From NCBI RefSeq assembly GCF_007993065.1, contig NZ_VOPL01000003.1, positions 371,275 to 435,274 of the forward strand: DNA of 64,000 bases. Direction: 5' to 3'. Under the pieces are notes generated by a model. That model did not search any database, was not told the DNA's origin, and saw nothing but the letters and a program-made list of their open reading frames with translations. This document shows, in pieces, positions 46,170-53,631 of this stretch. Each line of letters opens with the position of its first letter. Position 1 is the stretch's first letter. A program made the position numbers and the translations under genes. This DNA is from Paracoccus aurantiacus (lineage in GTDB: Bacteria; Pseudomonadota; Alphaproteobacteria; Rhodobacterales; Rhodobacteraceae).

Positions 46170-47508
46170 TCGCCCGATCCCAGAAATCGCATCGCAGCTG
46201 CGCGATCGTCGCCTGCGTGTCCCGGATCTGATCGAGGCGCATCTGGACCGGATCGCGGCACGGAACCCGACGCTGAGCGCTTTGGTCGGTGTTGATGCCG
46301 ACGCCGCACGGCAGGCAGCGGTCAACGCGGAACGCGATTTGCGAGCAGGCGACGATCGCGGTCCGCTGCACGGTATCCCCTTCGCGGTGAAGGATCTGAT
46401 CGACATCGAAGGGCAATCCAAAACCTGCGGCAGCCGGCGCTTCGCGGACCGCGTCGCTACGGCAGATGCTGCCGTTATCACCCGCCTGCGCGCCGCGGGT
46501 GCCATCCCCATTGCGCGCGCCGCAACATATGAGTTTGCGCTGACCGGCCCCAGCTTCGATGCGGCCTATCCGCCCAGCCTTAATCCGTGGTCGGCGGATC
46601 ATATCACCGGGGGGTCGTCGTCCGGCTCTGCCTCGGCCGTCGCGGGCGGCATGCTGCGCCTGGCGCTCGGCACCGATACCGGCGGGTCGGTTCGCAGCCC
46701 TGCGGCCTATTGCGGGATCGTCGGCCTGAAACCCACCTATGGACTCGTCCCGATGGGCGGGGTCTTTCGGCTGTCACCCAGCCTTGACCATCTTGGCCCG
46801 ATGGCGGCAAGCGTGGCAGAGGCGGCGCTGATGCTGGACGCGATGGCCCCCGGCTGCGGCGCTGCGGCGGCGCTTGGACACGACATTAAAGGTTTGCGCA
46901 TCGGCTATGCCCGCGACTGGTTCGCGCATGATCCCGATGCCGCGCGCGATCTGGTCGCCGCGGTGGACGATGCGGCCTCGGCCCTGTCGATGCTGGGTGC
47001 GGAGATCACGCTGGTCCGGATGCCTGACTACGCACTGGCAGAATCAGCAGGTGCAGTCATTCTTCATTCCGAGGCGTTGGAAATTCATCGCGACGGCCTG
47101 ACTGACAGCTTCGATCTGTATGGTCGTCAGCCGCGTCAAAGCCTGGCAGGGGGCGTCGGCCTCACGGCAGAGGATGTCGCGCGGGCGCAAGCTGCGGGAC
47201 ACAGGATCAGCGCCGCAATCGACGCGCTTCTGGACGAATGCGACGTGATCCTAGCACCGACGACGCTGGCCCCTGCCCCGCCCGTCGCGGCGTTTCGCGG
47301 AGATGAGACCGTCTGGACCGTGATGCGCACCCTGCCCTTCAACCTGACCGGTCACCCGGCGATGTCGGTCCCCATCGGCTTTTCGGAGGGCCTGCCGCTG
47401 GGAATGCAGATTGTCGGGGCCAGGCGGGCCGAGGCGATGATCTGCCGGATCGGCGCGGCCTTCGAAGCCGCGACCGACCATTCGGCGCAGCGGCCCTATT
47501 TCGCCTGA
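46156..47508 (+). CDS. Amidase, AtzE/GatA-like
   Basis: 450 aa amidase signature family. The catalytic Ser-cisSer-Lys set is given by PFAVKDLIDIEG (Lys), GGSSSGSASAVAGGM (cis-Ser) and GTDTGGSVRSPAAYCG (nucleophile Ser). AtzE-type enzymes deaminate carboxybiuret-like substrates with the small AtzG partner. A related amide or ureido intermediate is possible here. It is the last gene of the plus-strand run and converges on the second HisD-like gene with a 13-base overlap. Confidence 0.87.
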   Translation: MNPADRPIPEIASQLRDRRLRVPDLIEAHLDRIAARNPTLSALVGVDADAARQAAVNAERDLRAGDDRGPLHGIPFAVKDLIDIEGQSKTCGSRRFADRVATADAAVITRLRAAGAIPIARAATYEFALTGPSFDAAYPPSLNPWSADHITGGSSSGSASAVAGGMLRLALGTDTGGSVRSPAAYCGIVGLKPTYGLVPMGGVFRLSPSLDHLGPMAASVAEAALMLDAMAPGCGAAAALGHDIKGLRIGYARDWFAHDPDAARDLVAAVDDAASALSMLGAEITLVRMPDYALAESAGAVILHSEALEIHRDGLTDSFDLYGRQPRQSLAGGVGLTAEDVARAQAAGHRISAAIDALLDECDVILAPTTLAPAPPVAAFRGDETVWTVMRTLPFNLTGHPAMSVPIGFSEGLPLGMQIVGARRAEAMICRIGAAFEAATDHSAQRPYFA

Positions 47509-48785
47509 AGCCGTTCCAGCCGCAGGGCAGCCGCGCGGCGGTGGCCTTCCAGCCCCTCGCTGGCGCTTTGGCGCACGGCGGCGGGCGCCACCTGCTGGAC
47601 GCCTTCCGGCGTCAGCCATTGATGCGTCACCACCTTCACATAAGCCCCGCCCCACAGCCCGCCGGTATAGCGCCCCGCCGCCATCGTCGGCAGCGTGTGA
47701 TTGGTGCCCGCGCATTTGTCGGAATAGACCACGCTCGCCAGCGGCCCGATAAACAACGACCCATAGTTACGCAGCTTGCCCGCCGTTTCCTGCGGATCGC
47801 GGGTATGGACCTGCAGGTGTTCTGCAGCGATCAGATCGGAATAGGCCAGCATCGCGGCCTCATCGTCGCACACGGCAATCTCGCCATAATCGCGCCATGC
47901 ATCACCCGCCGTATCAGCGGTGGACAGGGTTTCCAGCTGCCGGTCAACCTCGGCCAGAACGGCCTCGGCCAGAGCCTTATCGGTCGTAATCAGCCCCACG
48001 CGCGTGCGCACATCATGTTCGGCCTGCGCCAGAAGGTCGGTCGCGATCATCTCGGCGTCGCCGGTTTCGTCGGCAAGGATATAGATCTCCGACGGACCGG
48101 CCAGCTGGTCGATCCCGACGGGGCCAAAGACCTGACGCTTTGCCTCGTTCACGAAGGCGTTGCCGGGGCCGACAATCTTGTCCACGCGCGGCACGGTTTC
48201 AGTGCCGAAAGCCATCGCCGCAATCGCCTGCGCGCCGCCGATGCGGAAGATGCGGTCCGCGCCGGACAGATGGCAGCCCGCGATCATCGCCTGATGGGCG
48301 TTCGGTGGAAGGCAGGCAATCACCTCATCCACGCCAGCGACCTTGGCGGGCACGATGGTCATGATTGGAGCCGAAAGCAGCGGATAGCGCCCGCCCGGCA
48401 CATAGCAGCCGACACGTTCCAGCGGGATCACGCGGTGACCCATATGCACACCGGGCCGTGGCTGAAAATCGTCCAGAACGCCGATGGTCGCGAACTGTGC
48501 CTCGGCAAAGGCACGGACATTGGCGATCGCAAATTCGGTATCCTCGCGCGTCTGCGGATCAAGGGCGGCGACGGCTGCCTCGCGTTCGTCCATGCTGACC
48601 TCGAACCGGGTCAGATCGGCCTTGTCGAACCGCTGGGAATAATCGCGCACGGCGGCATCGCCTTCTTCCCTGACGCGGGCCAGAACCTCTGCCACCGTCT
48701 CTGCCACGGGGGCATTGTCAGAGGCGGCACTTCTGGCCGGCGACTTCAGGTGGCTGACGCCGGGCAAGATGTCAGGTTCGGTCAT
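47496..48785 (-). CDS. Histidinol-dehydrogenase-like NAD-dependent alcohol dehydrogenase 2 (HpsN-like)
   Basis: 429 aa, a paralogue of the gene at 37295 and of normal HisD/HpsN length. Shared motifs are [45 protein letters not shown] and [14 protein letters not shown]. The C-terminal metal histidine lies in EGLEGHRRAA. It is on the opposite strand and divergent from an XRE-cupin regulator, so it may be controlled separately. Many such proteins are annotated sulfopropanediol 3-dehydrogenase; the actual alcohol is unknown. Confidence 0.85.
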   Translation of the reverse strand: MTEPDILPGVSHLKSPARSAASDNAPVAETVAEVLARVREEGDAAVRDYSQRFDKADLTRFEVSMDEREAAVAALDPQTREDTEFAIANVRAFAEAQFATIGVLDDFQPRPGVHMGHRVIPLERVGCYVPGGRYPLLSAPIMTIVPAKVAGVDEVIACLPPNAHQAMIAGCHLSGADRIFRIGGAQAIAAMAFGTETVPRVDKIVGPGNAFVNEAKRQVFGPVGIDQLAGPSEIYILADETGDAEMIATDLLAQAEHDVRTRVGLITTDKALAEAVLAEVDRQLETLSTADTAGDAWRDYGEIAVCDDEAAMLAYSDLIAAEHLQVHTRDPQETAGKLRNYGSLFIGPLASVVYSDKCAGTNHTLPTMAAGRYTGGLWGGAYVKVVTHQWLTPEGVQQVAPAAVRQSASEGLEGHRRAAALRLERLQAK

Positions 48786-48880
48786 GTCTTGATCCTTCGT
48801 TTACGGCGCTGGCGCGACTCGATGGTGTGCGGGCGAAGTCTAGCGCGCGAAAGCTGTGAAAATCCGGCAGCGGCAGTGGC

Positions 48881-48949
48881 CGGAAAATAAAATTTCCGTT
48901 GCAGCGCAAGAAAACGCTAACTAATCTTCTATCAGAACAAGAAACGGAA
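48881..48949. promoter_or_regulatory. Candidate operator sites between HisD-like gene 2 and the XRE-cupin gene
   Basis: CGGAAA (48881) and TTTCCG (48893-48898) form an inverted repeat with a six-base spacer, and AACGGAA recurs at 48943-48949, complementary to TTCCGTT at 48894-48900. The three half-sites cover the start region of the XRE-cupin gene, as expected for autoregulation of a PuuR-like repressor. Confidence 0.4.
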
Positions 48950-48955
48950 TGTATA

Positions 48956-49500
48956 ATGGCCAAGATCGGGAATGACCTGAAGGCGCTGCGGCTGCGCCGA
49001 CAGTTGAGCATGCGCGAGTTGGCGATCAGGTCAGGCGTTTCGCACACAACCATCTCGATGATCGAACGTGACGCGATCAGCCCGACCATCGACACGATGC
49101 AGGCCATTCTGGACGCGCTCGGCAGCAGACTGGCCGAGTTCCTGGGCGGGCTGCGCGACGGCGGCGGCAGCCCCTTCTATCCCGCGGCAGAGCTTCCCGA
49201 GATCGGCAATCCCGACAAGATTTCCTATCGCCTCATTGGCCTGAACCACCCCTATCGCAGCTTCCAGTTTCTGAAGGAAACCTATGCGCCCGCCGCTGAT
49301 ACGGGCGAAATGCTGTCCCATGTCGCCCAAGAGGCGGGTTTGTCGTGTCGGGCCGGGTCGAGGTGACCGTCGGCCAGCAGACGAGAGAGCTTCGCGCCGG
49401 TGACGGCTATTATTTCGACAGCCGCGAGCCGCACCGCTTCAGAAATACAGGCACGGGAACCGCCGAGATCGTCAGCGCCATCTCTCCGCCGTCTTACTGA
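48956..49500 (+). pseudogene. XRE-cupin (PuuR-like) transcriptional regulator, frameshifted
   Basis: The N-terminal HTH is intact (KALRLRRQLSMRELAIRSGV, HTTISMIERD). The frame is lost near 49341, at AEEAGF-like position HVAQEAGL, and closes at 49366. In the next frame the missing cupin half continues without interruption: VSGRVEVTVGQQTRELRAG, then DGYYFDSREPHRFRNTG, to TGA 49500. Deletion of one base restores the explanation. The repaired product would be about 181 aa, the normal length of HTH-cupin regulators. Either a true mutation or a sequencing error. Confidence 0.8.
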
Positions 49501-49520
49501 ACCTGACCGGCCACGCGCGC

Positions 49521-50252
49521 TCATGCACCTTTTGGCGGACGGGTTGTGATCACGCCCGGCTGCTCGGCTCGCCCGATCACAATCAAATGCACGACAGGCA
49601 CGATTACGCCCATGATGACGATCGCGAAGACCGTGTCGCTCAGGAAATGGCCACCAAAGGCGATACGAAGCCCCGACACAAACAAAGTAAAGCTGGCGGC
49701 AGCCACACTTCCCCGGACCCTGTCCCTGTGGCTCAGCCGCGGCCACGCCGCAAGCAGCAATGCGAGAGAGATCGCGGCTGCGCTGCTGGCCTCGCCCGAT
49801 ATGAAGCTGCAATCAAGACGACACTGATCGGTCGGGACCAGAGCTGGCGTGAAGGTATGTGTTCCGCCAAATTCCACAATGTCGCGTGGCCTTGCCCGGC
49901 CCCAGAAGGATTTGAAAAAGCCATTTGCGATCAGACCCGGACCAAGCGCATAGGCCGCCACAATGAAAGCCAGGGCGCGATTTCTGCCGATTGCCGCGTT
50001 CGGCCTCAGCAGGTTGTGGACCAGAAAGGCCAGCATAAGAAGCGCGGTTCCAGTGGTGATGATCCTGAAAAACAATCGCACCTCCTGCCAGACCCTTTGT
50101 TGACTGATCACAAAATCCTTGCCACTGGCCCCCGCGAACCAGCCGCTGACATTCAGGTCGATCTGCGGCTTCGCGGTGAACAGGACCGAGGCGATGATCA
50201 GCCCCAGAAGCGAAAGCAGTGCCAATCGGATTGAAAGGGAATGTGCAGTCAT
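49521..50252 (-). CDS. PAP2 family phosphatase (lipid phosphatase type)
   Basis: 243 aa with about five or six membrane segments. Phosphatase motif 1 is KSFWGRARPRD and motif 3 is SGLRIAFGGHFLSD. Motif 2, usually PSGH, reads FISGEAS, so the usual histidine is replaced by glutamate. PAP2 membrane enzymes remove phosphate from lipid A, undecaprenyl or phosphatidyl substrates. Together with the lipid-A-type genes at 57063-59709 it suggests envelope modification. It is in an operon with the COG4705 gene, 50 bases apart. Confidence 0.8.
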   Translation of the reverse strand: MTAHSLSIRLALLSLLGLIIASVLFTAKPQIDLNVSGWFAGASGKDFVISQQRVWQEVRLFFRIITTGTALLMLAFLVHNLLRPNAAIGRNRALAFIVAAYALGPGLIANGFFKSFWGRARPRDIVEFGGTHTFTPALVPTDQCRLDCSFISGEASSAAAISLALLLAAWPRLSHRDRVRGSVAAASFTLFVSGLRIAFGGHFLSDTVFAIVIMGVIVPVVHLIVIGRAEQPGVITTRPPKGA

Positions 50253-50302
50253 GATTGTGCTTCCGTAAAAGGCCCCGGCAGCAGATGCCAGGGCCGTGTT
50301 CG

Positions 50303-51094
50303 TCACGCGCGGCGCGACTGTTCAAGATCGACCTTGCTCAGGCCCAGATAACCGACCAGCCCAAGAATGATAGCCAGAAAGGCAATGCTCGTGACCGTCG
50401 TGCCAAGGCCAAGACCACCATTTGCCACCGGCTGCGACAGGAAATCGCCGAACGAGGCGCCAAGCGGGCGGGTCAGGATATAGGCGATCCAGAAGGCGGT
50501 AACAGCGCCCAGATGTCCGCTGCGCCACAGCGCGAAGATCAGCAGGATGCCGGCCGCGAAAACTGCGGTCGACGGCAGATAGCCAAGTCCGATCCGTTCG
50601 GCCATCAAGTCGCCGGCAGCGGTACCAAGCGCGAAGGTGAACAGGATCGCCAGCCAGTAGAAACCTTCCCGCGACGGCGTGTCGATCGCGTGGATCGAAA
50701 GGGTCTTTTCGCGTGCATACCAAATCGCAAAGGTCGCAGTCAGCAGGACCGCGAACACGGCGGTCGTGACTTCCAGCGGCACACCATAGGTATCGACGAG
50801 ACTGTCGGTAATCAGCGTCCCGACAACCGAGATCATGGTCACGGTCGGCCAATAAATCCAGGCGCGGTAACGATCCGCGCGAAACTGCGCGACCAGAATA
50901 GCGATCAGCACAATCGACATCAGAACCGATGTCATCGGCAAGCCGAGCTTCATATTGAAGATCAGAAAATCGGCACCCGTCTCACCCACGGTCGTTGCCA
51001 TGATCTTGATGATCCAGAAAAAGGCCGTGACTTCGGGGACTTTGTTGAATGCGCCGCTGAGCGGGGGCGTCGGCGCTGTGTCCAGTTGTGACAT
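50303..51094 (-). CDS. COG4705 family membrane protein
   Basis: 263 aa with about eight hydrophobic segments. The family block VPEVTAFFWIIKIMATTVGE lies near the N-terminus, and related GTAAGDL and SFGDFLS segments recur, which suggests internal repeats. The function is unknown; members are often encoded next to two-component systems and PAP2 genes. AAGGAG stands eight to nine bases before the ATG at 51094. Confidence 0.75.
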   Translation of the reverse strand: MSQLDTAPTPPLSGAFNKVPEVTAFFWIIKIMATTVGETGADFLIFNMKLGLPMTSVLMSIVLIAILVAQFRADRYRAWIYWPTVTMISVVGTLITDSLVDTYGVPLEVTTAVFAVLLTATFAIWYAREKTLSIHAIDTPSREGFYWLAILFTFALGTAAGDLMAERIGLGYLPSTAVFAAGILLIFALWRSGHLGAVTAFWIAYILTRPLGASFGDFLSQPVANGGLGLGTTVTSIAFLAIILGLVGYLGLSKVDLEQSRRA

Positions 51095-51179
51095 GAGAGA
51101 ACTCCTTGCGATATGGGCGAAGTCGCGCTTCGTCGCCCTCCTGCATGGCAACGGCGGCTGACGCCGCGATTAAGCGCAG

Positions 51180-51195
51180 ATTACGGTTCCGTAAT
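51180..51195. promoter_or_regulatory. ATTAC-N6-GTAAT box, site 1
   Basis: ATTACGGTTCCGTAAT, an inverted repeat of ATTACGG around TT. It lies 85 bases upstream of the COG4705/PAP2 operon (minus) and 104 bases upstream of the small membrane gene at 51299 (plus). Two related boxes are at 51215 and 52162. The likely binder is the response regulator encoded at 52960. Confidence 0.55.
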
Positions 51196-51214
51196 GCGGC
51201 CAGCCCTCCGCTGG

Positions 51215-51230
51215 GTTACAAAACCGTAAT
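51215..51230. promoter_or_regulatory. ATTAC-N6-GTAAY box, site 2
   Basis: GTTACAAAACCGTAAT; read on the minus strand it is ATTACGGTTTTGTAAC, identical to site 1 in 13 of 16 positions. Its start is 35 bases from that of site 1. Confidence 0.5.
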
Positions 51231-51298
51231 CCGGGCGACAGCGTGACGTCAGCCGGCCTGCCCAACTGTCATGTCATCGAAAAAAAGGAGTGCCAGAG

Positions 51299-51517
51299 AT
51301 GAAACGACTGAAAACCACCATCACAACTGTTCTGCTGGTCTCGGCCGGGGCGGCGGCAATCGGACTTGGAACTGTGGTTGCCGTGGCCGCAATGGTGATC
51401 GGCCTTGTGGTCGCGGCCGCTGCGAAGCTGGCGGTCGGTGCGGCAAAAGCAGATACCAGCCGCGCGAATGGCGTATCCGTCGCGACCGCCGAACCGGCCA
51501 ACCCGACGGCCGCCTGA
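51299..51517 (+). CDS. Small hydrophobic membrane protein
   Basis: 72 aa. A basic N-terminus (MKRLKTT) is followed by one or two very hydrophobic Ala/Val-rich segments (about 8-50) and a polar Ala/Thr tail. The family is not recognised. The ATG at 51299 has AAGGAG eight bases upstream. It is the first plus-strand gene after the two ATTAC-N6-GTAAY boxes and precedes the DUF2127 gene by 66 bases. Confidence 0.6.
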   Translation: MKRLKTTITTVLLVSAGAAAIGLGTVVAVAAMVIGLVVAAAAKLAVGAAKADTSRANGVSVATAEPANPTAA

Positions 51518-51583
51518 AGGCAGGCTTGATCGGCCGCCGCGCGGCTGGCAAAGGAAGTCTCGTGTAACGAGCCGCGCGGGGGC

Positions 51584-52075
51584 ATGACTGTCATGCAGAT
51601 AACCGAACATCGCATCCACGAGATTTTTCGCCTCAGCGTCATTCTGAAAGGTCTGCATGCGCTGATCGAAATCGCCGGCGGTATCGCATTCTACCTGATC
51701 AGCGCCGACAGCGTCGTGCGCTGGGTCAGCGTATTGACCCGGCCGGAGCTTGCTGAAAATCCCCGCGACATGATCGCGACCCATCTGCTGGCTGCGGCAC
51801 ATGGGCTGAATGCTTCGACGCAATCGTTCTATGCGTTCTATCTGCTCAGCCACGGGCTTATCAAGATCGTGCTGGTGATCGGACTGCTGCGCGAGAAGCT
51901 GATCGCATATCCCGCCTCGCTCGTCGCGATGACAGCCTTCATTGCCTATCAGCTTTACCGCTACAGCTATACGCACTCGTTCGGGCTGCTCGTGCTCACC
52001 GTATTCGATCTGATCGTCATGGTGCTGGTCTGGCACGAATGGCGGCTGCTTCGAAAGCATCTGCCTGTAGACTGA
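51584..52075 (+). CDS. DUF2127 family membrane protein
   Basis: 163 aa with four hydrophobic segments. It begins with HEIFRLSVILKGLHALIEI and contains YLLSHGLIKIVLVIGLL, both typical of DUF2127. The function is unknown; homologues are small integral membrane proteins of proteobacteria. The start may be ATG 51584 or 51593. A strong GC-rich hairpin follows the stop. Confidence 0.8.
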   Translation: MTVMQITEHRIHEIFRLSVILKGLHALIEIAGGIAFYLISADSVVRWVSVLTRPELAENPRDMIATHLLAAAHGLNASTQSFYAFYLLSHGLIKIVLVIGLLREKLIAYPASLVAMTAFIAYQLYRYSYTHSFGLLVLTVFDLIVMVLVWHEWRLLRKHLPVD

Positions 52076-52102
52076 TCCATGCCCTCAGAAATCCTTGGAA
52101 AA

Positions 52103-52130
52103 GCCGCCCCGCCGATCATGGCGGGGCGGC
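52103..52130 (+). terminator. GC-rich hairpin, probable terminator after the DUF2127 gene
   Basis: GCCGCCCCGCC pairs perfectly with GGCGGGGCGGC over the loop GATCAT, 11 base pairs. The downstream T content is low (TTCGTT), so it is a weak intrinsic terminator or an mRNA-protecting hairpin. Confidence 0.6.
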
Positions 52131-52161
52131 TTCGTTATGGCGCGTGAAGAGAGTGGCGAAG

Positions 52162-52177
52162 ATTACGAACAGGTAAT
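52162..52177. promoter_or_regulatory. ATTAC-N6-GTAAT box, site 3
   Basis: ATTACGAACAGGTAAT, with the same two five-base arms and spacer length as sites 1 and 2. It is 92 bases upstream of the PepSY-like gene and so in front of the two-component operon, which suggests autoregulation. Confidence 0.5.
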
Positions 52178-52268
52178 TCAGCGGCGATTTTTCGGTCATC
52201 GGCCATACCCAACTTGAGGTCATCGAAAGGCAATCACGCCCAACGATGAACCGAAAGGAACGACTAAG

Positions 52269-52889
52269 ATGAAACGTAAACTGGTTACGCTCATGACCGC
52301 TGGTGCGGTTTCCGCTGCCGCTCTTGCAGGGGGCGCTGCTTTCGCAGACAGCCACCAGAACGACCAGGCTGAGGTTCAGGCCTTCCTGGGTGCATCGCAG
52401 GACATCGCCGCCGCAATCAACGCTGCGGAAACGGCGACCAGCGGCAAGGCTGTTGCAGCCGAGTTCGATGACAAGAACGGCACGGGCTTCTACGAGGTCG
52501 ACACGATTGCCAATGGCAAGCAGGTCTCGGTCGAGGTCGATGCAAGCACCGGCAAGGTCATCAAGACCAATGACGAAGGCGATGTCGCCAACGCCGATGA
52601 AGACGATATCGTCGATCCCGCGCAGCTTGGCGCACCCCTCGCACAGCTTGTTGCCACGGCCGAGCAGAACGGTTCGGGCAAGGTGATGTCGATCAGTGCC
52701 GAGCATGACGGCGGCGCGAACGGCACCGTCGAGGTCGAGCTTGCCAATACCGACGGCACCACGCAAGAATTCGCCATGGCTGCCGACGGCACCCTGACCC
52801 AGAAAGCCGCCGATGATGGCGAAAAGGGCGAAAATGGTGAAGATGGTGAACAGGGCGAACAGGGCGAAGGCGCTGAAACCGCCGGCTGA
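52269..52889 (+). CDS. Periplasmic PepSY-like protein with acidic Gly/Glu-rich tail
   Basis: 206 aa. A signal peptide ends in GGAAFA before DSHQNDQAEVQ. Two PepSY-like repeats follow, at about 30-110 (VSVEVDASTGKVIKTND) and 115-180 (GTVEVELANTDGTTQEF). The last 25 residues are an acidic repeat of GE and GEN/GED units. PepSY proteins are often periplasmic modulators encoded with two-component systems. The response regulator and kinase follow on the same strand, and ATTAC-N6-GTAAT site 3 lies upstream. Confidence 0.75.
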   Translation: MKRKLVTLMTAGAVSAAALAGGAAFADSHQNDQAEVQAFLGASQDIAAAINAAETATSGKAVAAEFDDKNGTGFYEVDTIANGKQVSVEVDASTGKVIKTNDEGDVANADEDDIVDPAQLGAPLAQLVATAEQNGSGKVMSISAEHDGGANGTVEVELANTDGTTQEFAMAADGTLTQKAADDGEKGENGEDGEQGEQGEGAETAG

Positions 52890-52959
52890 TCCAGCCGCCA
52901 GTTGATATGAAATGCCGGTCCCTTTTCGGGGGGCCGGCCTGATAATGGGACGGGACAAC

Positions 52960-53631
52960 ATGCGGATTCTGGTGATCGAAGATGATCGCACGACCGGCGA
53001 CTATATCGCCAATGGCCTTCGGGAAGAGGGCCATGTCGTTGATCTGTCCCGCAATGGCCGCGAAGGGTTGCTGACGGCGCAGACCAGCGATTTCGATGTT
53101 CTGGTCGTTGACCGGATGCTGCCCGATCTGGATGGATTGTCGCTTGTGCGCACGCTTCGCGCGGCAAAAAATCTGACCCCTGCCCTGTTCCTGACCGCGC
53201 TTGGCGGTGTCGATGACCGGATCGAGGGGCTGAATGCCGGGGGCGACGATTATCTGGTCAAACCCTTTGCCTTCGGCGAACTGACTGCGCGCCTGACAGC
53301 GCTTGCGCGCCGTCCGCAGATGCGACAGGACGACGCGATCCTGACCGCCGGTGATCTGCACATGGATCTGATCCGGCGCAAAGTGACCCGCGCAGGTGCC
53401 GAGATTGACCTGCTGCCGCGCGAGTTCTCGCTGCTTGAATGCCTTCTGCGGCGCAAGGGCCGTGTCCAGACCCGAACGATGCTGCTGGAGGCTGTATGGG
53501 AGCTCAGCTTCGATCCGCAGACGAACGTTGTGGAAAGCCACATCTCGCGGCTGCGCAGCAAGGTCGACAAACCGTTTGAGACAGAGTTGATCAAGACTGT
53601 CCGGGGTGCCGGCTACAGGATCGAGGCGTGA
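52960..53631 (+). CDS. OmpR-family response regulator
   Basis: 223 aa. The receiver domain has LVIEDDRTTG, phospho-acceptor Asp in VLVVDRMLPD and Lys in YLVKPFAF. A winged-helix output domain (about 125-220) shows LLPREFSLLECLLR and VVESHISRLRSKV. ATG 52960 is chosen; ATG 52945 is an alternative that adds five residues. It overlaps the kinase gene by GTGA. Probable targets are the genes next to the ATTAC-N6-GTAAY boxes. Confidence 0.9.
   Translation: MRILVIEDDRTTGDYIANGLREEGHVVDLSRNGREGLLTAQTSDFDVLVVDRMLPDLDGLSLVRTLRAAKNLTPALFLTALGGVDDRIEGLNAGGDDYLVKPFAFGELTARLTALARRPQMRQDDAILTAGDLHMDLIRRKVTRAGAEIDLLPREFSLLECLLRRKGRVQTRTMLLEAVWELSFDPQTNVVESHISRLRSKVDKPFETELIKTVRGAGYRIEA

Noticed and set aside
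37295..48785. The two HisD-like genes as histidine biosynthesis hisD
   Set aside because: No other his genes are near, two paralogues occur in a catabolic setting, and the sequence type is closer to HpsN-like dehydrogenases.
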